Positions 23,541 to 31,257 of a DNA stretch of 36,774 bases are shown piece after piece. Each line of letters opens with the position of its first letter. Position 1 is the first letter of the stretch. The notes under the pieces were generated by a model, which was not told the DNA's origin, made no database searches, and was given only the letters and a program-made list of their open reading frames with translations. A program made the position numbers and the translations under genes. Source of the DNA: Heyndrickxia camelliae (GTDB lineage: Bacteria; Bacillota; Bacilli; Bacillales; Bacillaceae_C); the NCBI RefSeq assembly GCF_002844575.1, contig NZ_PIQO01000029.1:1-36774 (forward strand). Reading direction: 5' to 3'.

Positions 23541-24671
23541 ATGGAAATGGTTATCAAAAAGGATTGTTTTGCAAAGGCCGTGTCAGATGTTTGTAGGGCT
23601 ATATCTTTTAAATCATCCATGCCAGTTTTAACTGGTATAAAATTAGTTGTTATTGAAAATGGTTTAGTGATAGTTGGAAGTAATTCGGACATATTTATTG
23701 AAAAAACTATTCCTAGCTTCGCTGACGGAGTAAAAGTATTGGATATTATTGAAACCGGCAGTGTTGTTATTTCAGCAAAATATTTAAGTGAAATAGTGAA
23801 GAAATTGTCCGGAGATATCCGTTTAAGAGTTAAAAATGAGTCTTCTGTTACGTTAGCTTCAGATGATGTTGTAGTAAACTTTAATGGTTTTCATGCAGAG
23901 GAATATCCTCATTTACCCAATATGATGGGAGCAGATTATTGTAAGGTTGGATGGTTAGATTTAGTTGAAATGATTAAACAAACTGTATTTGCCGCATCCG
24001 CTAATGATTATCATCCTGTATTATCAGGAGTATGTATGACATTTAGGGAAAAGTATCTTTCAATTGCTGCAACCAATTCTCATCGATTAGCATTTAAAAA
24101 GATTCCCTTAGTATGTGAGATTAACAACAATGTAATCGTACCAAGTAAAACATTACATGAACTTATTAAGTTACTGAATAATGAAACAGAGGATATTCAT
24201 ATTTTCATTACAGAAAACCATATCGGTTTTAAGGCAAACAATGTCTCACTTTTTTCTAGATTAATAGGTGGGATATATCCTAATATTGACGGACTACTAT
24301 CACAACAATGTAAAACTTCTATTACTTTAAACAAAAACCGCTTTTTAAAAGGAATCGACCGTGCGTGCCTTTTTGCAAGTGAATGGAAAAATAATAATGT
24401 CCATATAGAGATGCAAGGTGGAATAGAGTTAATTATTTCTTCTGCTGCTACGGAAGTGGGGAAGATACGGGAAACACAACCTGTTTTAAAGGTAGACGGT
24501 GACCCAGAATTTAAAATTACTTTGAATGGAGATTTTTTAGTGAGTGCGTTAAAAGTAATAAAGGAAGATAATGTTATTATGTATTTTAATGGCCATATGA
24601 GACCGGTTCTAATAGAGCCTGTTGGAAATTCTTCATACTACTATCTTATTTCTCCTGTAAGATCGAATTAA
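23541..24671 (+). CDS. DNA polymerase III beta subunit paralogue (sliding clamp)
   Basis: This 376-residue protein is a full-length beta clamp, close to the usual 370-380. The three clamp domains are recognisable. MEMVIKKDCFAKAVSDVCRA and SSMPVLTGIKLVV are the first. FHAEEYPHLPNM and SIAATNSHRLAFKKI lead through the second. YYLISPVR at the end is the C-terminal signature that lines the peptide-binding pocket. It clamps around DNA and tethers polymerase. No dnaA, recF or gyr genes are near, so this is a second copy and not the origin-linked dnaN. The start follows family alignment (MEMVIKK); the ribosome site is poor, and GTG 23529 is an alternative. A Spo0A-box hairpin lies just upstream. Confidence 0.92.
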   Translation: MEMVIKKDCFAKAVSDVCRAISFKSSMPVLTGIKLVVIENGLVIVGSNSDIFIEKTIPSFADGVKVLDIIETGSVVISAKYLSEIVKKLSGDIRLRVKNESSVTLASDDVVVNFNGFHAEEYPHLPNMMGADYCKVGWLDLVEMIKQTVFAASANDYHPVLSGVCMTFREKYLSIAATNSHRLAFKKIPLVCEINNNVIVPSKTLHELIKLLNNETEDIHIFITENHIGFKANNVSLFSRLIGGIYPNIDGLLSQQCKTSITLNKNRFLKGIDRACLFASEWKNNNVHIEMQGGIELIISSAATEVGKIRETQPVLKVDGDPEFKITLNGDFLVSALKVIKEDNVIMYFNGHMRPVLIEPVGNSSYYYLISPVRSN

Positions 24672-24695
24672 AAATCGTGAAATAGAAGGGATTTT

Positions 24696-25607
24696 ATGAA
24701 CGTAACGATAACCCCATACGATGTAAAGGATGAGGAAAATATCAATCATTTGCTTTTTCTTTGCTATGGAACTGATGAAGATTCCCAAGCATATTTTAAA
24801 AGGGGATGGAAGAGTTCTTTAAACATGGGCACTTTCCTTGCAAAAAATAATTCAGAACTAATTGGAATGGTGGCGGCTTGGAAAACTCGTTTTCACCCTA
24901 AAAGTTTGTATTTTTCATTAGTAGTTCATCCATTTTACCGTGGCGAAAACATAGAATTTGAGCTATTAAAAAGCATAGAGAAACTATCGATTAATTTACC
25001 TCTTCAAACGTCAATATGGGAAACCAATTTTTCGCTCAAAACGTTTTTACATAACTATGATTTCACAGAAATAAGAAGAACCTATATGCCAACTTTATAT
25101 TTATCGACAATACATGATTTAAATGAGGCGTTGATTGACAACTTTCATTCAAATGACATGATTGTAACAAGTTTAAGGGAAGTGTTAAATGATCAAGACA
25201 TGCAAAAAAAGTTAATTTTATTAGTAAAAGAGACTTATGAGAAGACACATGAAGTAAATCCCCCTCAAGCAAATTTAAAGGAGTGGGAGAAGGCAGTCTT
25301 TGATGAGGATACTCTTTTGAATGGCAGTTACATTTTTACAGAAAATGATGATATTTTAGGATTTGCATTGCTACATATAGGAGAAAATCCTGATAGTTTG
25401 GAGTTTGGCTGGAGAGGTGTTAAAGATAAGAAAAACATGAAATGGATTTCGTTATTAACTGCTTTACAAATAAAATATGCAAAAAAGAGTGGATATAAAT
25501 ATGTATTGGGGGAGATGGACACGACAGATCCATATTCGCTTGAAGTTCTGAAAACATTCCCATTTTCTCCATCTCCAACTTGGATAACATATAAAAAGGA
25601 TAGATGA
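24696..25607 (+). CDS. GNAT acetyltransferase, tandem-domain
   Basis: This 303-residue protein has two GNAT-like halves. The first has FLAKNNSELIGMVAAWKTR and YFSLVVHPFYRGENIEFELL, where the usual R-G-x-G loop is altered to R-G-E-N. The second has YIFTENDDILGFALLHIGE and WRGVKDKKNMKWISLLTALQ, then KYVLGEMDTTDPYSLEVLKT. It fits the tandem-GNAT type in which one half is catalytic and the other structural; the second looks the more complete. GAAGGGA is near ATG 24696. It starts 24 bases after the clamp gene, so the two are probably co-transcribed. The substrate is unknown. Confidence 0.82.
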   Translation: MNVTITPYDVKDEENINHLLFLCYGTDEDSQAYFKRGWKSSLNMGTFLAKNNSELIGMVAAWKTRFHPKSLYFSLVVHPFYRGENIEFELLKSIEKLSINLPLQTSIWETNFSLKTFLHNYDFTEIRRTYMPTLYLSTIHDLNEALIDNFHSNDMIVTSLREVLNDQDMQKKLILLVKETYEKTHEVNPPQANLKEWEKAVFDEDTLLNGSYIFTENDDILGFALLHIGENPDSLEFGWRGVKDKKNMKWISLLTALQIKYAKKSGYKYVLGEMDTTDPYSLEVLKTFPFSPSPTWITYKKDR

Positions 25608-25621
25608 TTTTATTGGTTTAC

Positions 25622-25659
25622 AGAAAAAAATAGGTCTTTGTAATGACCTATTTTTTTCT
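25622..25659. terminator. Two-way terminator
   Basis: AGAAAAAAATAGGTC (25622-25636) and GACCTATTTTTTTCT (25645-25659) are exact inverted arms of 15 bp with an 8-base loop. The flanking A and T tracts provide a U run for transcripts from both sides. It separates the convergent GNAT and DUF2512 genes. Confidence 0.9.
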
Positions 25660-25662
25660 GCA

Positions 25663-26097
25663 TCATTTTGTCTTAGGTGGATCATTCTCCTCAGACATTT
25701 CCATACCGTAAGCAAGTCTATTTGGAGCTCTACCTCGATCGTGGTTTCCTTCATCTTCATGTCTGGTATTGACAATTAGCTTGTGAACAAAAAACTCTCC
25801 TACTGTGATGATGACAGCGGAAATAACACTGCCCCATGCAATTTGCATGTAACTGTTCAGAAGTACACTGCCGAATATCCAAACAACCAGATATGATAGA
25901 AGGAAATCAGCAATAAGTGAATTCCTATTGCCAATCCTTGATAACATAATCCTATCCATAAGATAAGAGACAATAGTGGTTAGAACACTAAAGGAAACGA
26001 CATCTGTCCATGCTGCATTAAAAAACAAATCTAATCCTACAGCGTAAGCAATCAAACATGTTACAAATTTAATGATTAGAGCTGTAACATCCCTCAT
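25663..26097 (-). CDS. DUF2512 membrane protein (YndM-like)
   Basis: This 144-residue protein has four membrane helices: LIIKFVTCLIAYAVGLDLFF, VVSFSVLTTIVSYLMDRIML, LIADFLLSYLVVWIFGSVLL and ISAVIITVGEFFVHKLIV. It ends in a hydrophilic tail (HEDEGNHDRGRAP) exposed on one side. This layout matches DUF2512, whose Bacillus member YndM is expressed late in sporulation. GGAGGTAGTG precedes the ATG at 26097. It stands alone, divergent from the next acetyltransferase gene. Molecular function is not known. Confidence 0.88.
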   Translation of the reverse strand: MRDVTALIIKFVTCLIAYAVGLDLFFNAAWTDVVSFSVLTTIVSYLMDRIMLSRIGNRNSLIADFLLSYLVVWIFGSVLLNSYMQIAWGSVISAVIITVGEFFVHKLIVNTRHEDEGNHDRGRAPNRLAYGMEMSEENDPPKTK

Positions 26098-26274
26098 TTT
26101 TCACTACCTCCTCTCTTTACATTTTTGTCAATCCTCTAAAATTCATTCACTTTTTCCTTTGGATTCATAAAAAAAGTAATTTATTTTTCATAATGTAGTT
26201 CTATATAATGGTAAAATACTTATATTAAATATTCGATATAATCTGTCAGTAGAAATCAGAGGGGGATATCTGAT

Positions 26275-26820
26275 ATGTTTTCTTACAAAGTAGACAAAGA
26301 TATAAGCATTGAATTGCTTCAGCAGCATCATAAAGAAGAATTATTCCAGTTGATCGATACAAATCGTTCTTATCTTAGAAAATGGTTATTGTGGGTGGAT
26401 AAACGAACAGCTGCAGAAGATTTTGAAGCTATTATCCCAATGTGGATCAAAAATTATGCAGATAATAATGGTTTTGATGCGGGGATTAGATATAAAGGAA
26501 AATTAGTAGGAATGATTGCACTTCATTATATTGATTGGCAAAATAGTTCAACAAGCATTGGTTACTTCATAGCGGAAGATTCACAAGGGCATGGTATTGT
26601 TACTAGAACTGTATCTGCTTTGTTAAATTATCTTTTTGATACATTGAAGATAAACAGGGCAGAAATTCAATGTGCTGTTCATAACTATAGAAGCATTGCA
26701 ATCCCGGAAAGATTGGGATTTGTTAAGGAAGGAATTAAAAGGGATGGACAATGGCTTTATGACCATTATGAAGATTTAGTAACTTATAGTATGCTTTCCA
26801 GAGATTGGAATAAAGAATAA
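26275..26820 (+). CDS. RimJ/RimL-type GNAT acetyltransferase (YdaF-like)
   Basis: This 181-residue protein has the RimJ/RimL-type GNAT layout. ISIELLQQHHKEELFQLIDT then NRSYLRKWLLWVDKRTAAED matches the YdaF N-terminus. TSIGYFIAEDSQGHGIVTRT is motif A (Q-G-H-G-I), AVHNYRSIAIPERLGFVKEG is motif B, and LYDHYEDLVTYSML ends it. B. subtilis YdaF is a ribosomal-protein serine acetyltransferase-like enzyme. The ATG is preceded by a GGGGGATAT site. It is divergent from the DUF2512 gene and followed by a small membrane gene. Confidence 0.92.
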   Translation: MFSYKVDKDISIELLQQHHKEELFQLIDTNRSYLRKWLLWVDKRTAAEDFEAIIPMWIKNYADNNGFDAGIRYKGKLVGMIALHYIDWQNSSTSIGYFIAEDSQGHGIVTRTVSALLNYLFDTLKINRAEIQCAVHNYRSIAIPERLGFVKEGIKRDGQWLYDHYEDLVTYSMLSRDWNKE

Positions 26821-26937
26821 AAGGCAAGAATATCTTTGTTAAAATATCCCATATGCTAAGGCACCCCTAAACAAATATCGCTATACATAAATTACTAATA
26901 ACGTGACAAACTAAGAAAAAACTTAAGGGTGAAAAAA

Positions 26938-27396
26938 TTGCTGTCTCTGTTTATTAGAGTTGCCTTAGTTATACTATCGTGGTCTACCTTATTCTTTCTT
27001 CCCAAAAAATCTTTTTTTAAGTTTATTCCTGTATCTTTATTCTCCACGTCTATTCTTCTGGTGGAATCATTATTAGGTTTGTCTTATAAGTGGTGGAAAG
27101 TAAAGGGGGGTGCCAAGGCTTTTGTAAAATGTGCATTAGCGTTTGTTTTTGGTCCTTTTATTGTCGGAAACCTATGGATTTTTCATTTAACGTATGGAAA
27201 GTTTTGGCTATATACATGCTTAAACTTATTCATGGATTTTTTACTAGCCTATCCGTTAAACAAGCTATTTCAAGCATTACAGATATATAAGTTGAAGAAA
27301 TTTAAATCCATTCACTTATTTTTAACTGCTTTTCCATATTCCTTATTAAATTATGGTTTTCAACTTATATTGGATAAGAATCAAAAAGATCAGTAA
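26938..27396 (+). CDS. Hypothetical small membrane protein
   Basis: This 152-residue protein has about four membrane helices. RVALVILSWSTLFFL is the first and FIPVSLFSTSILLVESLLGL the second. FVKCALAFVFGPFIVGNLWI and FWLYTCLNLFMDFLLAYPL follow, with basic loops (KWWKVKGGAK, YKLKKFKSIH). No family is recognised. The start is probably TTG 26938, which has AAGGGTG six bases upstream; a GTG at 26929 overlaps that site and would add three residues. It stands alone, not clearly in an operon. Confidence 0.7.
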   Translation: MLSLFIRVALVILSWSTLFFLPKKSFFKFIPVSLFSTSILLVESLLGLSYKWWKVKGGAKAFVKCALAFVFGPFIVGNLWIFHLTYGKFWLYTCLNLFMDFLLAYPLNKLFQALQIYKLKKFKSIHLFLTAFPYSLLNYGFQLILDKNQKDQ

Positions 27397-27420
27397 TAAA
27401 AATCAATTAGTGAAACTTGG

Positions 27421-27442
27421 GACTCTTATATAGAGTTCTTTT
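27421..27442 (+). terminator. Weak terminator after membrane protein gene
   Basis: GACTC (27421-27425) pairs with GAGTT (27433-27437) using one wobble, followed by CTTTTT. The stem is short, so this is tentative. The gap from 27443 to 27674 has no gene. Confidence 0.35.
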
Positions 27443-27674
27443 TCATTGACAAAAACAGTAAAATGAAATAGACCAACTACATTATAAATTGTTAAAAATT
27501 GAACTTACGCTAAACCAGGCAGATTTGTGAAAATATCATTGTCTCCAATAGGCAAAATTGTTGAGATATATTGAGAATTTATCTTATGGTTAGATTAATA
27601 TATTTGTACCAACTAAAGCAGTAAAGGATTAATTTGAAAGGAATGCATAGAGCCTATTTGAAAGGAGTGAAAAA

Positions 27675-28001
27675 GTGAAAACTAGAGAGGAAGCAATTCG
27701 TTATTGCTTGAAATGGAAAAACACTTATGAAGATTATCCGTTTAGGGATAAGAATTGGACATTAATACGACATAAAGAAAACAAAAAAGTCTTTGCGTGG
27801 ATTTTCAAAAGGGAGGATTATATTTGGATTAACCTGAAGTGTGAAAATGACTGGTTGGATTTCTATCGTCAGAATTACCCCTCAATAGTTCCTGCCTTCC
27901 ATCTTAATAAAGATCATTGGAATTCCATTATTCTAGATGGTACTATACCAGATGAAGTTATACACGACCTGATTAGAAAAAGCTATAACTTAACAAAGTA
28001 A
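27675..28001 (+). CDS. MmcQ/YjbR family protein
   Basis: This 108-residue protein has the MmcQ/YjbR double-wing-like fold. KTREEAIRYCLKWKNTYEDY leads to FRDKNWTLIRHKENKKVFAW. KREDYIWINLKCEND forms the next strand, and PAFHLNKDHWNSIIL gives the conserved H-W motif. The end is DLIRKSYNL. Some members bind DNA through the positively charged face, but no target is known. AAAGGAG lies seven bases before GTG 27675. Confidence 0.88.
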   Translation: MKTREEAIRYCLKWKNTYEDYPFRDKNWTLIRHKENKKVFAWIFKREDYIWINLKCENDWLDFYRQNYPSIVPAFHLNKDHWNSIILDGTIPDEVIHDLIRKSYNLTK

Positions 28002-28237
28002 AAAATAAGTAAGAGGTCAACCTCGTAACATTCACCACATGGGTACTATGGAAATCTAAGAAAAACGTAGATATAGTGAGATTTTGCTTGCTTTATTGAG
28101 GGTGGATAGTTTAGGTATATTACTTTACAAAGATACAAAAGTTACTTTGCGGAAATAAAAAGCAAGTAAAGGAAAAATGAAAAGATTCGAGCTTATTATT
28201 GAGCACTATAAATGGTATCGAATCAATGGGATAAAAG

Positions 28238-28264
28238 ACTGCCAGCATGGCGGAATGCGGCAGT
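28238..28264 (-). terminator. Rho-independent terminator for the DinB gene
   Basis: ACTGCC (28238-28243) and GGCAGT (28259-28264), with an inner GCAT/ATGC pair around GGCGGA, form a near-perfect stem. On the minus strand the exit reads CTTTTATCC, so it ends the DinB transcript. Confidence 0.7.
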
Positions 28265-28274
28265 TCTTAAAGCT

Positions 28275-28721
28275 TTATCCATGAACTATTTTATTCATTG
28301 TTCTCATTTGACCTAAATGGTCAGCTTCATGATGGTTCATAAAAGCGAATAAATCGTCAAATGTTTCAATATTCCCAAATGGAAACTTGAACGGAAGTTC
28401 CTTAGCAAAAAAATCATCCGAAAGTGCCTGAATTCGAGAGGATTGTTCCTCAAGATCGTGCATTAATTGTTCCAGGGAAGGTACGTCGCCTTTCCAATCT
28501 GATGGCTTAGTTCCAATGGCAAATAACTCATTATATTTATCCGGCAAGTTCTTAGACATTTTTGGATAGCCGAACATAAATGCTTCTGCGGAAACCAGCA
28601 CATGCCCAATATGCCAGCGAAGCGTATTATTAAATCCTATTGGCTGCACATCCACCAATTTTTCGTCTACAGTTTGGATAAATTTTAATAACATGGTTCT
28701 AGTAATTTGAAATTGTTTCAT
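28275..28721 (-). CDS. DinB-family protein
   Basis: This 148-residue four-helix protein has the DinB/YfiT metal triad: one His in RWHIGHVLVSAEAFMFG and two in NHHEADHLGQM. Ni2+ or Zn2+ binding by these histidines is known in the family. Many Bacillus members are bacillithiol-dependent transferases or DNA-damage-linked proteins. QPIGFNNTLRW and WKGDVPSLEQLMHDLEEQS are typical. GGAGGGTGAGG is just upstream of the ATG at 28721. The substrate is unknown. Confidence 0.88.
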   Translation of the reverse strand: MKQFQITRTMLLKFIQTVDEKLVDVQPIGFNNTLRWHIGHVLVSAEAFMFGYPKMSKNLPDKYNELFAIGTKPSDWKGDVPSLEQLMHDLEEQSSRIQALSDDFFAKELPFKFPFGNIETFDDLFAFMNHHEADHLGQMRTMNKIVHG

Positions 28722-28810
28722 TCCTCACCCTCCTCACATTATAAATATACGAATTATCTCCTATTTTGCAATAAATACGCCCTCCTCATAGTATGAATCT
28801 CGATGTGGTT

Positions 28811-29356
28811 TTATGTCCCTCGATACCCTTTTTTATGAAATTCCGTAATATATAAAAAGAGTTCTTGGCCAGTAGGGGAATGAGTTGATTTCAAGGAATA
28901 GTACATTGCCTTATATTTTTCGGGAACCCAAAAATAAGAGTGTACATAATCAGTAAGCTGAAAACCGCATTTTGACCAAAATTCAATCCGCTTTTCATTT
29001 ACAAGATCCTTATCTGCTTCCACTTCTACTATGATGAGTGAATATTTTTTGTAATTCTGAGCCCAATTTTTTATGTATTCTACAAATTTACTGCCGATTC
29101 CATGATGCTGGTAATTTCTTTTTACTGCTAAGTAATCAAGAATAAGTATATCAGGATTATCGTTTTTTCCCGATAACGCCATTGCAACCATATCATTTTC
29201 TAAATAGGCAATATGAAGAAAGCAAATCCTTTTTTCAAACATGCGTTGGATCATTGTACGTTTTTTGCGGCTGTGTGCAGGAAAGGCATCCTCATAAATT
29301 TTTTCGGCTTGGTTCCATAGTAATTCATCCCATTTTTCAACAGTTTGGAATTGCAT
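28811..29356 (-). CDS. GNAT-family N-acetyltransferase
   Basis: This 181-residue GNAT protein has LDYLAVKRNYQHHGIGSKFV as motif A (Q-H-H-G-I-G). Motif B lies in the region IIVEVEADKDLVNEKRIEFW with SKCGF. YENAF-like IYEDAFPAHSRKKRTM at the N-terminus resembles a family of Bacillus GNATs of unknown substrate. The end, SPTGQELFLYITEFHKKGY, is charged and exposed. GGAGGAAACA precedes the ATG at 29356. It lies downstream of, and in the same direction as, no immediate partner; the DinB gene follows 89 bases on. Confidence 0.88.
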   Translation of the reverse strand: MQFQTVEKWDELLWNQAEKIYEDAFPAHSRKKRTMIQRMFEKRICFLHIAYLENDMVAMALSGKNDNPDILILDYLAVKRNYQHHGIGSKFVEYIKNWAQNYKKYSLIIVEVEADKDLVNEKRIEFWSKCGFQLTDYVHSYFWVPEKYKAMYYSLKSTHSPTGQELFLYITEFHKKGYRGT

Positions 29357-29593
29357 CGTATGTTTCCTCCGTAGGCAATTTTTTGTCAGTATACTGTATC
29401 ATAGATTTTTTTCCAACAAACATGCCTTGAAAAACTTCTTGGAAGATCTTAATCTTGATTGGTAATAGAAAGTTCCATAATAAAGGAAAAACGGAAAGTA
29501 TTTATGGTATTTTTCATTTCTTTTTAATATTTATATGGTATATTAGAAATGGCTTTTTAACTTACAGGAATATATTGGAGGAGATGGTTTGTC

Positions 29594-29836
29594 TTGCTAC
29601 CTAACTTTCCATTTATTTTGGGGCATGTGACGGCAGAACCGCATACTGAAAACATCTATGAATTGTGGTTGATTATTATTTGTGACATTTATTTGGTTAT
29701 ATCGGGTGCTATATTTGTCTATCAATTATTTAAGGTAAAAACAACCCGAAAAACTGCCATTAACTTTGCTATAGCACTATTAGTAAGCTGTATTTTAGTC
29801 ATTACTTTTGGAAGTGCATGGGATTTACTAGGGTAA
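29594..29836 (+). CDS. Small membrane protein, first of an unknown pair
   Basis: This 80-residue protein has two membrane helices, ELWLIIICDIYLVISGAIFV and TAINFAIALLVSCILVITFG, with a short basic loop (KVKTTRKT) between. The N-terminal tail holds two histidines (GHVTAEPHTEN). The C-terminus, FGSAWDLLG, repeats a GSAWD motif also found in the next protein. The start is TTG 29594, with GGAGGAG ten bases upstream. It is 46 bases before the large membrane gene and almost surely co-transcribed. No family is recognised. Confidence 0.7.
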   Translation: MLPNFPFILGHVTAEPHTENIYELWLIIICDIYLVISGAIFVYQLFKVKTTRKTAINFAIALLVSCILVITFGSAWDLLG

Positions 29837-29882
29837 AATCGATGCATTTATCATTTTCTAAAAGAAAGTGAGGTTGATAGAT

Positions 29883-30878
29883 TTGAAATTTTATCGATTA
29901 TGGGTGCTTGCCTTTTTGTTAAAATTTGCTGGATCTGCCTGGGATGCGTCTTATCATTTCAGATATTTATTTGAAAAGTACTCTCTCCCACATATACTAA
30001 ATTTTACAGGATTTGCTTTAGGAGCGATATTATTAATCTTTGAGTGGATTGGACCAAAATATATGGATCATTTTTCGAGAAATGTCACCACCATTGGTTA
30101 TGTGATTTTTCTCATCGGGATTCCATTAGATTTCAGCTATCATATTAAATTTGGGATTGATTTAACAACATGGAGTCCTACTCATTTCATTTATTATATC
30201 GGCACCGGCATTATGATAGTAGGGGCGTGGAGAGCTTATTATCTTTATACACATAATGATAAGCCTACATGGAAGTCACTCCATACTTGGTTTGCTATGT
30301 TTTTATTTGAATGCCTTGTTTTTCCTAACATGCAACAAGAAAATGGTGCCATATCATATGATCAATACATTCATGGTCATTCCATCGCATCAAAGGAAAT
30401 ATTGGTTTTGATTAAGGATCCGGCATCACAAATATTTGGCGGCGTACCGCAATGGATATACCCGACGTATTCTGTATTAGTTGTATCGTTACTGACCCTT
30501 GTAGTCATACGGTTATTTAAAGATCGCAGCATCCCTTTAGCGGCAGCGGTTCTCTATATTATATGCAGATTTATTGGGAAAACAGTTTTCTATGCTGTTC
30601 ATTATCCGACATCCTATGTTCCTATCACATTAATTTTTATTCCGCTTTTATATTTAATCGTAAAGAAACCAACATGGCTTTCCGGTTTATTAGGTAGTGT
30701 ATTCTATTTTCTAAGTTTATACTATATACATGTATCTGGAATTTTGATTACACCGCCACTGACTATTTGGTATGTAGTGCCTGTAGCGGTTATTGGAATC
30801 GCGGTAGCTGTGATTATTCCAATGATAAAAAAACAGCAGTCATTTGGACAAGAATCCCAAAAAGCAGCAAAATTATAA
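29883..30878 (+). CDS. Polytopic membrane protein with repeated D-x-S-Y-H motif
   Basis: This 331-residue integral membrane protein has about eight helices and I do not recognise the family. A motif recurs. AWDASYHFRYLFEK (Asp21, His25) with SLPH (His37) near the N-terminus parallels LDFSYHIKFGID (Asp83, His87) with SPTH (His101). Further histidines lie in KTVFYAVHYPTSYVP. Placed at helix ends, these Asp and His residues could bind metal or haem. The start is TTG 29883 after GTGAGG, which is ten bases away; a GTG 15 bases upstream has no ribosome site. The small two-helix protein upstream shares GSAWD with residues 17-21 here, so the two may form one complex. Confidence 0.7.
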   Translation: MKFYRLWVLAFLLKFAGSAWDASYHFRYLFEKYSLPHILNFTGFALGAILLIFEWIGPKYMDHFSRNVTTIGYVIFLIGIPLDFSYHIKFGIDLTTWSPTHFIYYIGTGIMIVGAWRAYYLYTHNDKPTWKSLHTWFAMFLFECLVFPNMQQENGAISYDQYIHGHSIASKEILVLIKDPASQIFGGVPQWIYPTYSVLVVSLLTLVVIRLFKDRSIPLAAAVLYIICRFIGKTVFYAVHYPTSYVPITLIFIPLLYLIVKKPTWLSGLLGSVFYFLSLYYIHVSGILITPPLTIWYVVPVAVIGIAVAVIIPMIKKQQSFGQESQKAAKL

Positions 30879-30898
30879 TTTCCTTGTGTAATTATCAC

Positions 30899-31045
30899 AA
30901 TCATGTTATAGTTGTATAGCGATGAGCTATTTGTGTAAGTCGAAGGCATGGCATTAGGCTAACGTATGAATGTGGTCATACGGCACTTCGCCGCAAAACG
31001 TAAGAAAAGACGTCTGACGAATTCAGGCGTCTTTTGCTGTTTTTA
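30899..31045 (+). ncRNA. Candidate structured RNA ending in a strong terminator
   Basis: The terminator AAAAGACG (31005-31012) with CGTCTTTT (31028-31035), plus an inner CTGA/TCAG pair, makes a stem of about 13 bp; the exit is GCTGTTTTT. Upstream, CGTATGA (30963-30969) pairs with TCATACG (30976-30982). CGAAG (30939-30943) can pair with CTTCG (30986-30990), enclosing that hairpin. A tiny frame, ATG 30922 to TAG, would encode MSYLCKSKAWH, but it lacks a ribosome site. No plus-strand gene follows for over 1,300 bases, so this is not a cis leader. It may be a small RNA or only the 3' end of the membrane pair transcript. I do not recognise the RNA family. Confidence 0.4.
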
Positions 31046-31082
31046 TAGGATAAATTCCGCATTCTTTAGTCATTCAAACAAT

Positions 31083-31109
31083 AAAAAAACCGGCAATTCG
31101 GCCGGCTTT
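31083..31109 (-). terminator. Rho-independent terminator for dctB
   Basis: CCGGC (31090-31094) and GCCGG (31101-31105) pair around AATTCG. On the minus strand a run of seven T follows directly, ending the dctB transcript 150 bases past its stop. Confidence 0.8.
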
Positions 31110-31257
31110 AAAATTAAGATATAATAAAAAGGGGGGGATGCTGCTTGTCCTTGCAACAATTATATCTTACGGGAGGTTTACTAGATTATAATGAAAGAAA
31201 GATTATAATTAGATTAGAAATGTTTACGGAATTTTTAACGAAGTCTTTCGACTGCTT

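Noticed and set aside
23529-24671. Replication origin next to the clamp gene
   Set aside because: There is no dnaA, recF or gyrB and no cluster of DnaA boxes (TTATCCACA); the clamp is a paralogue.
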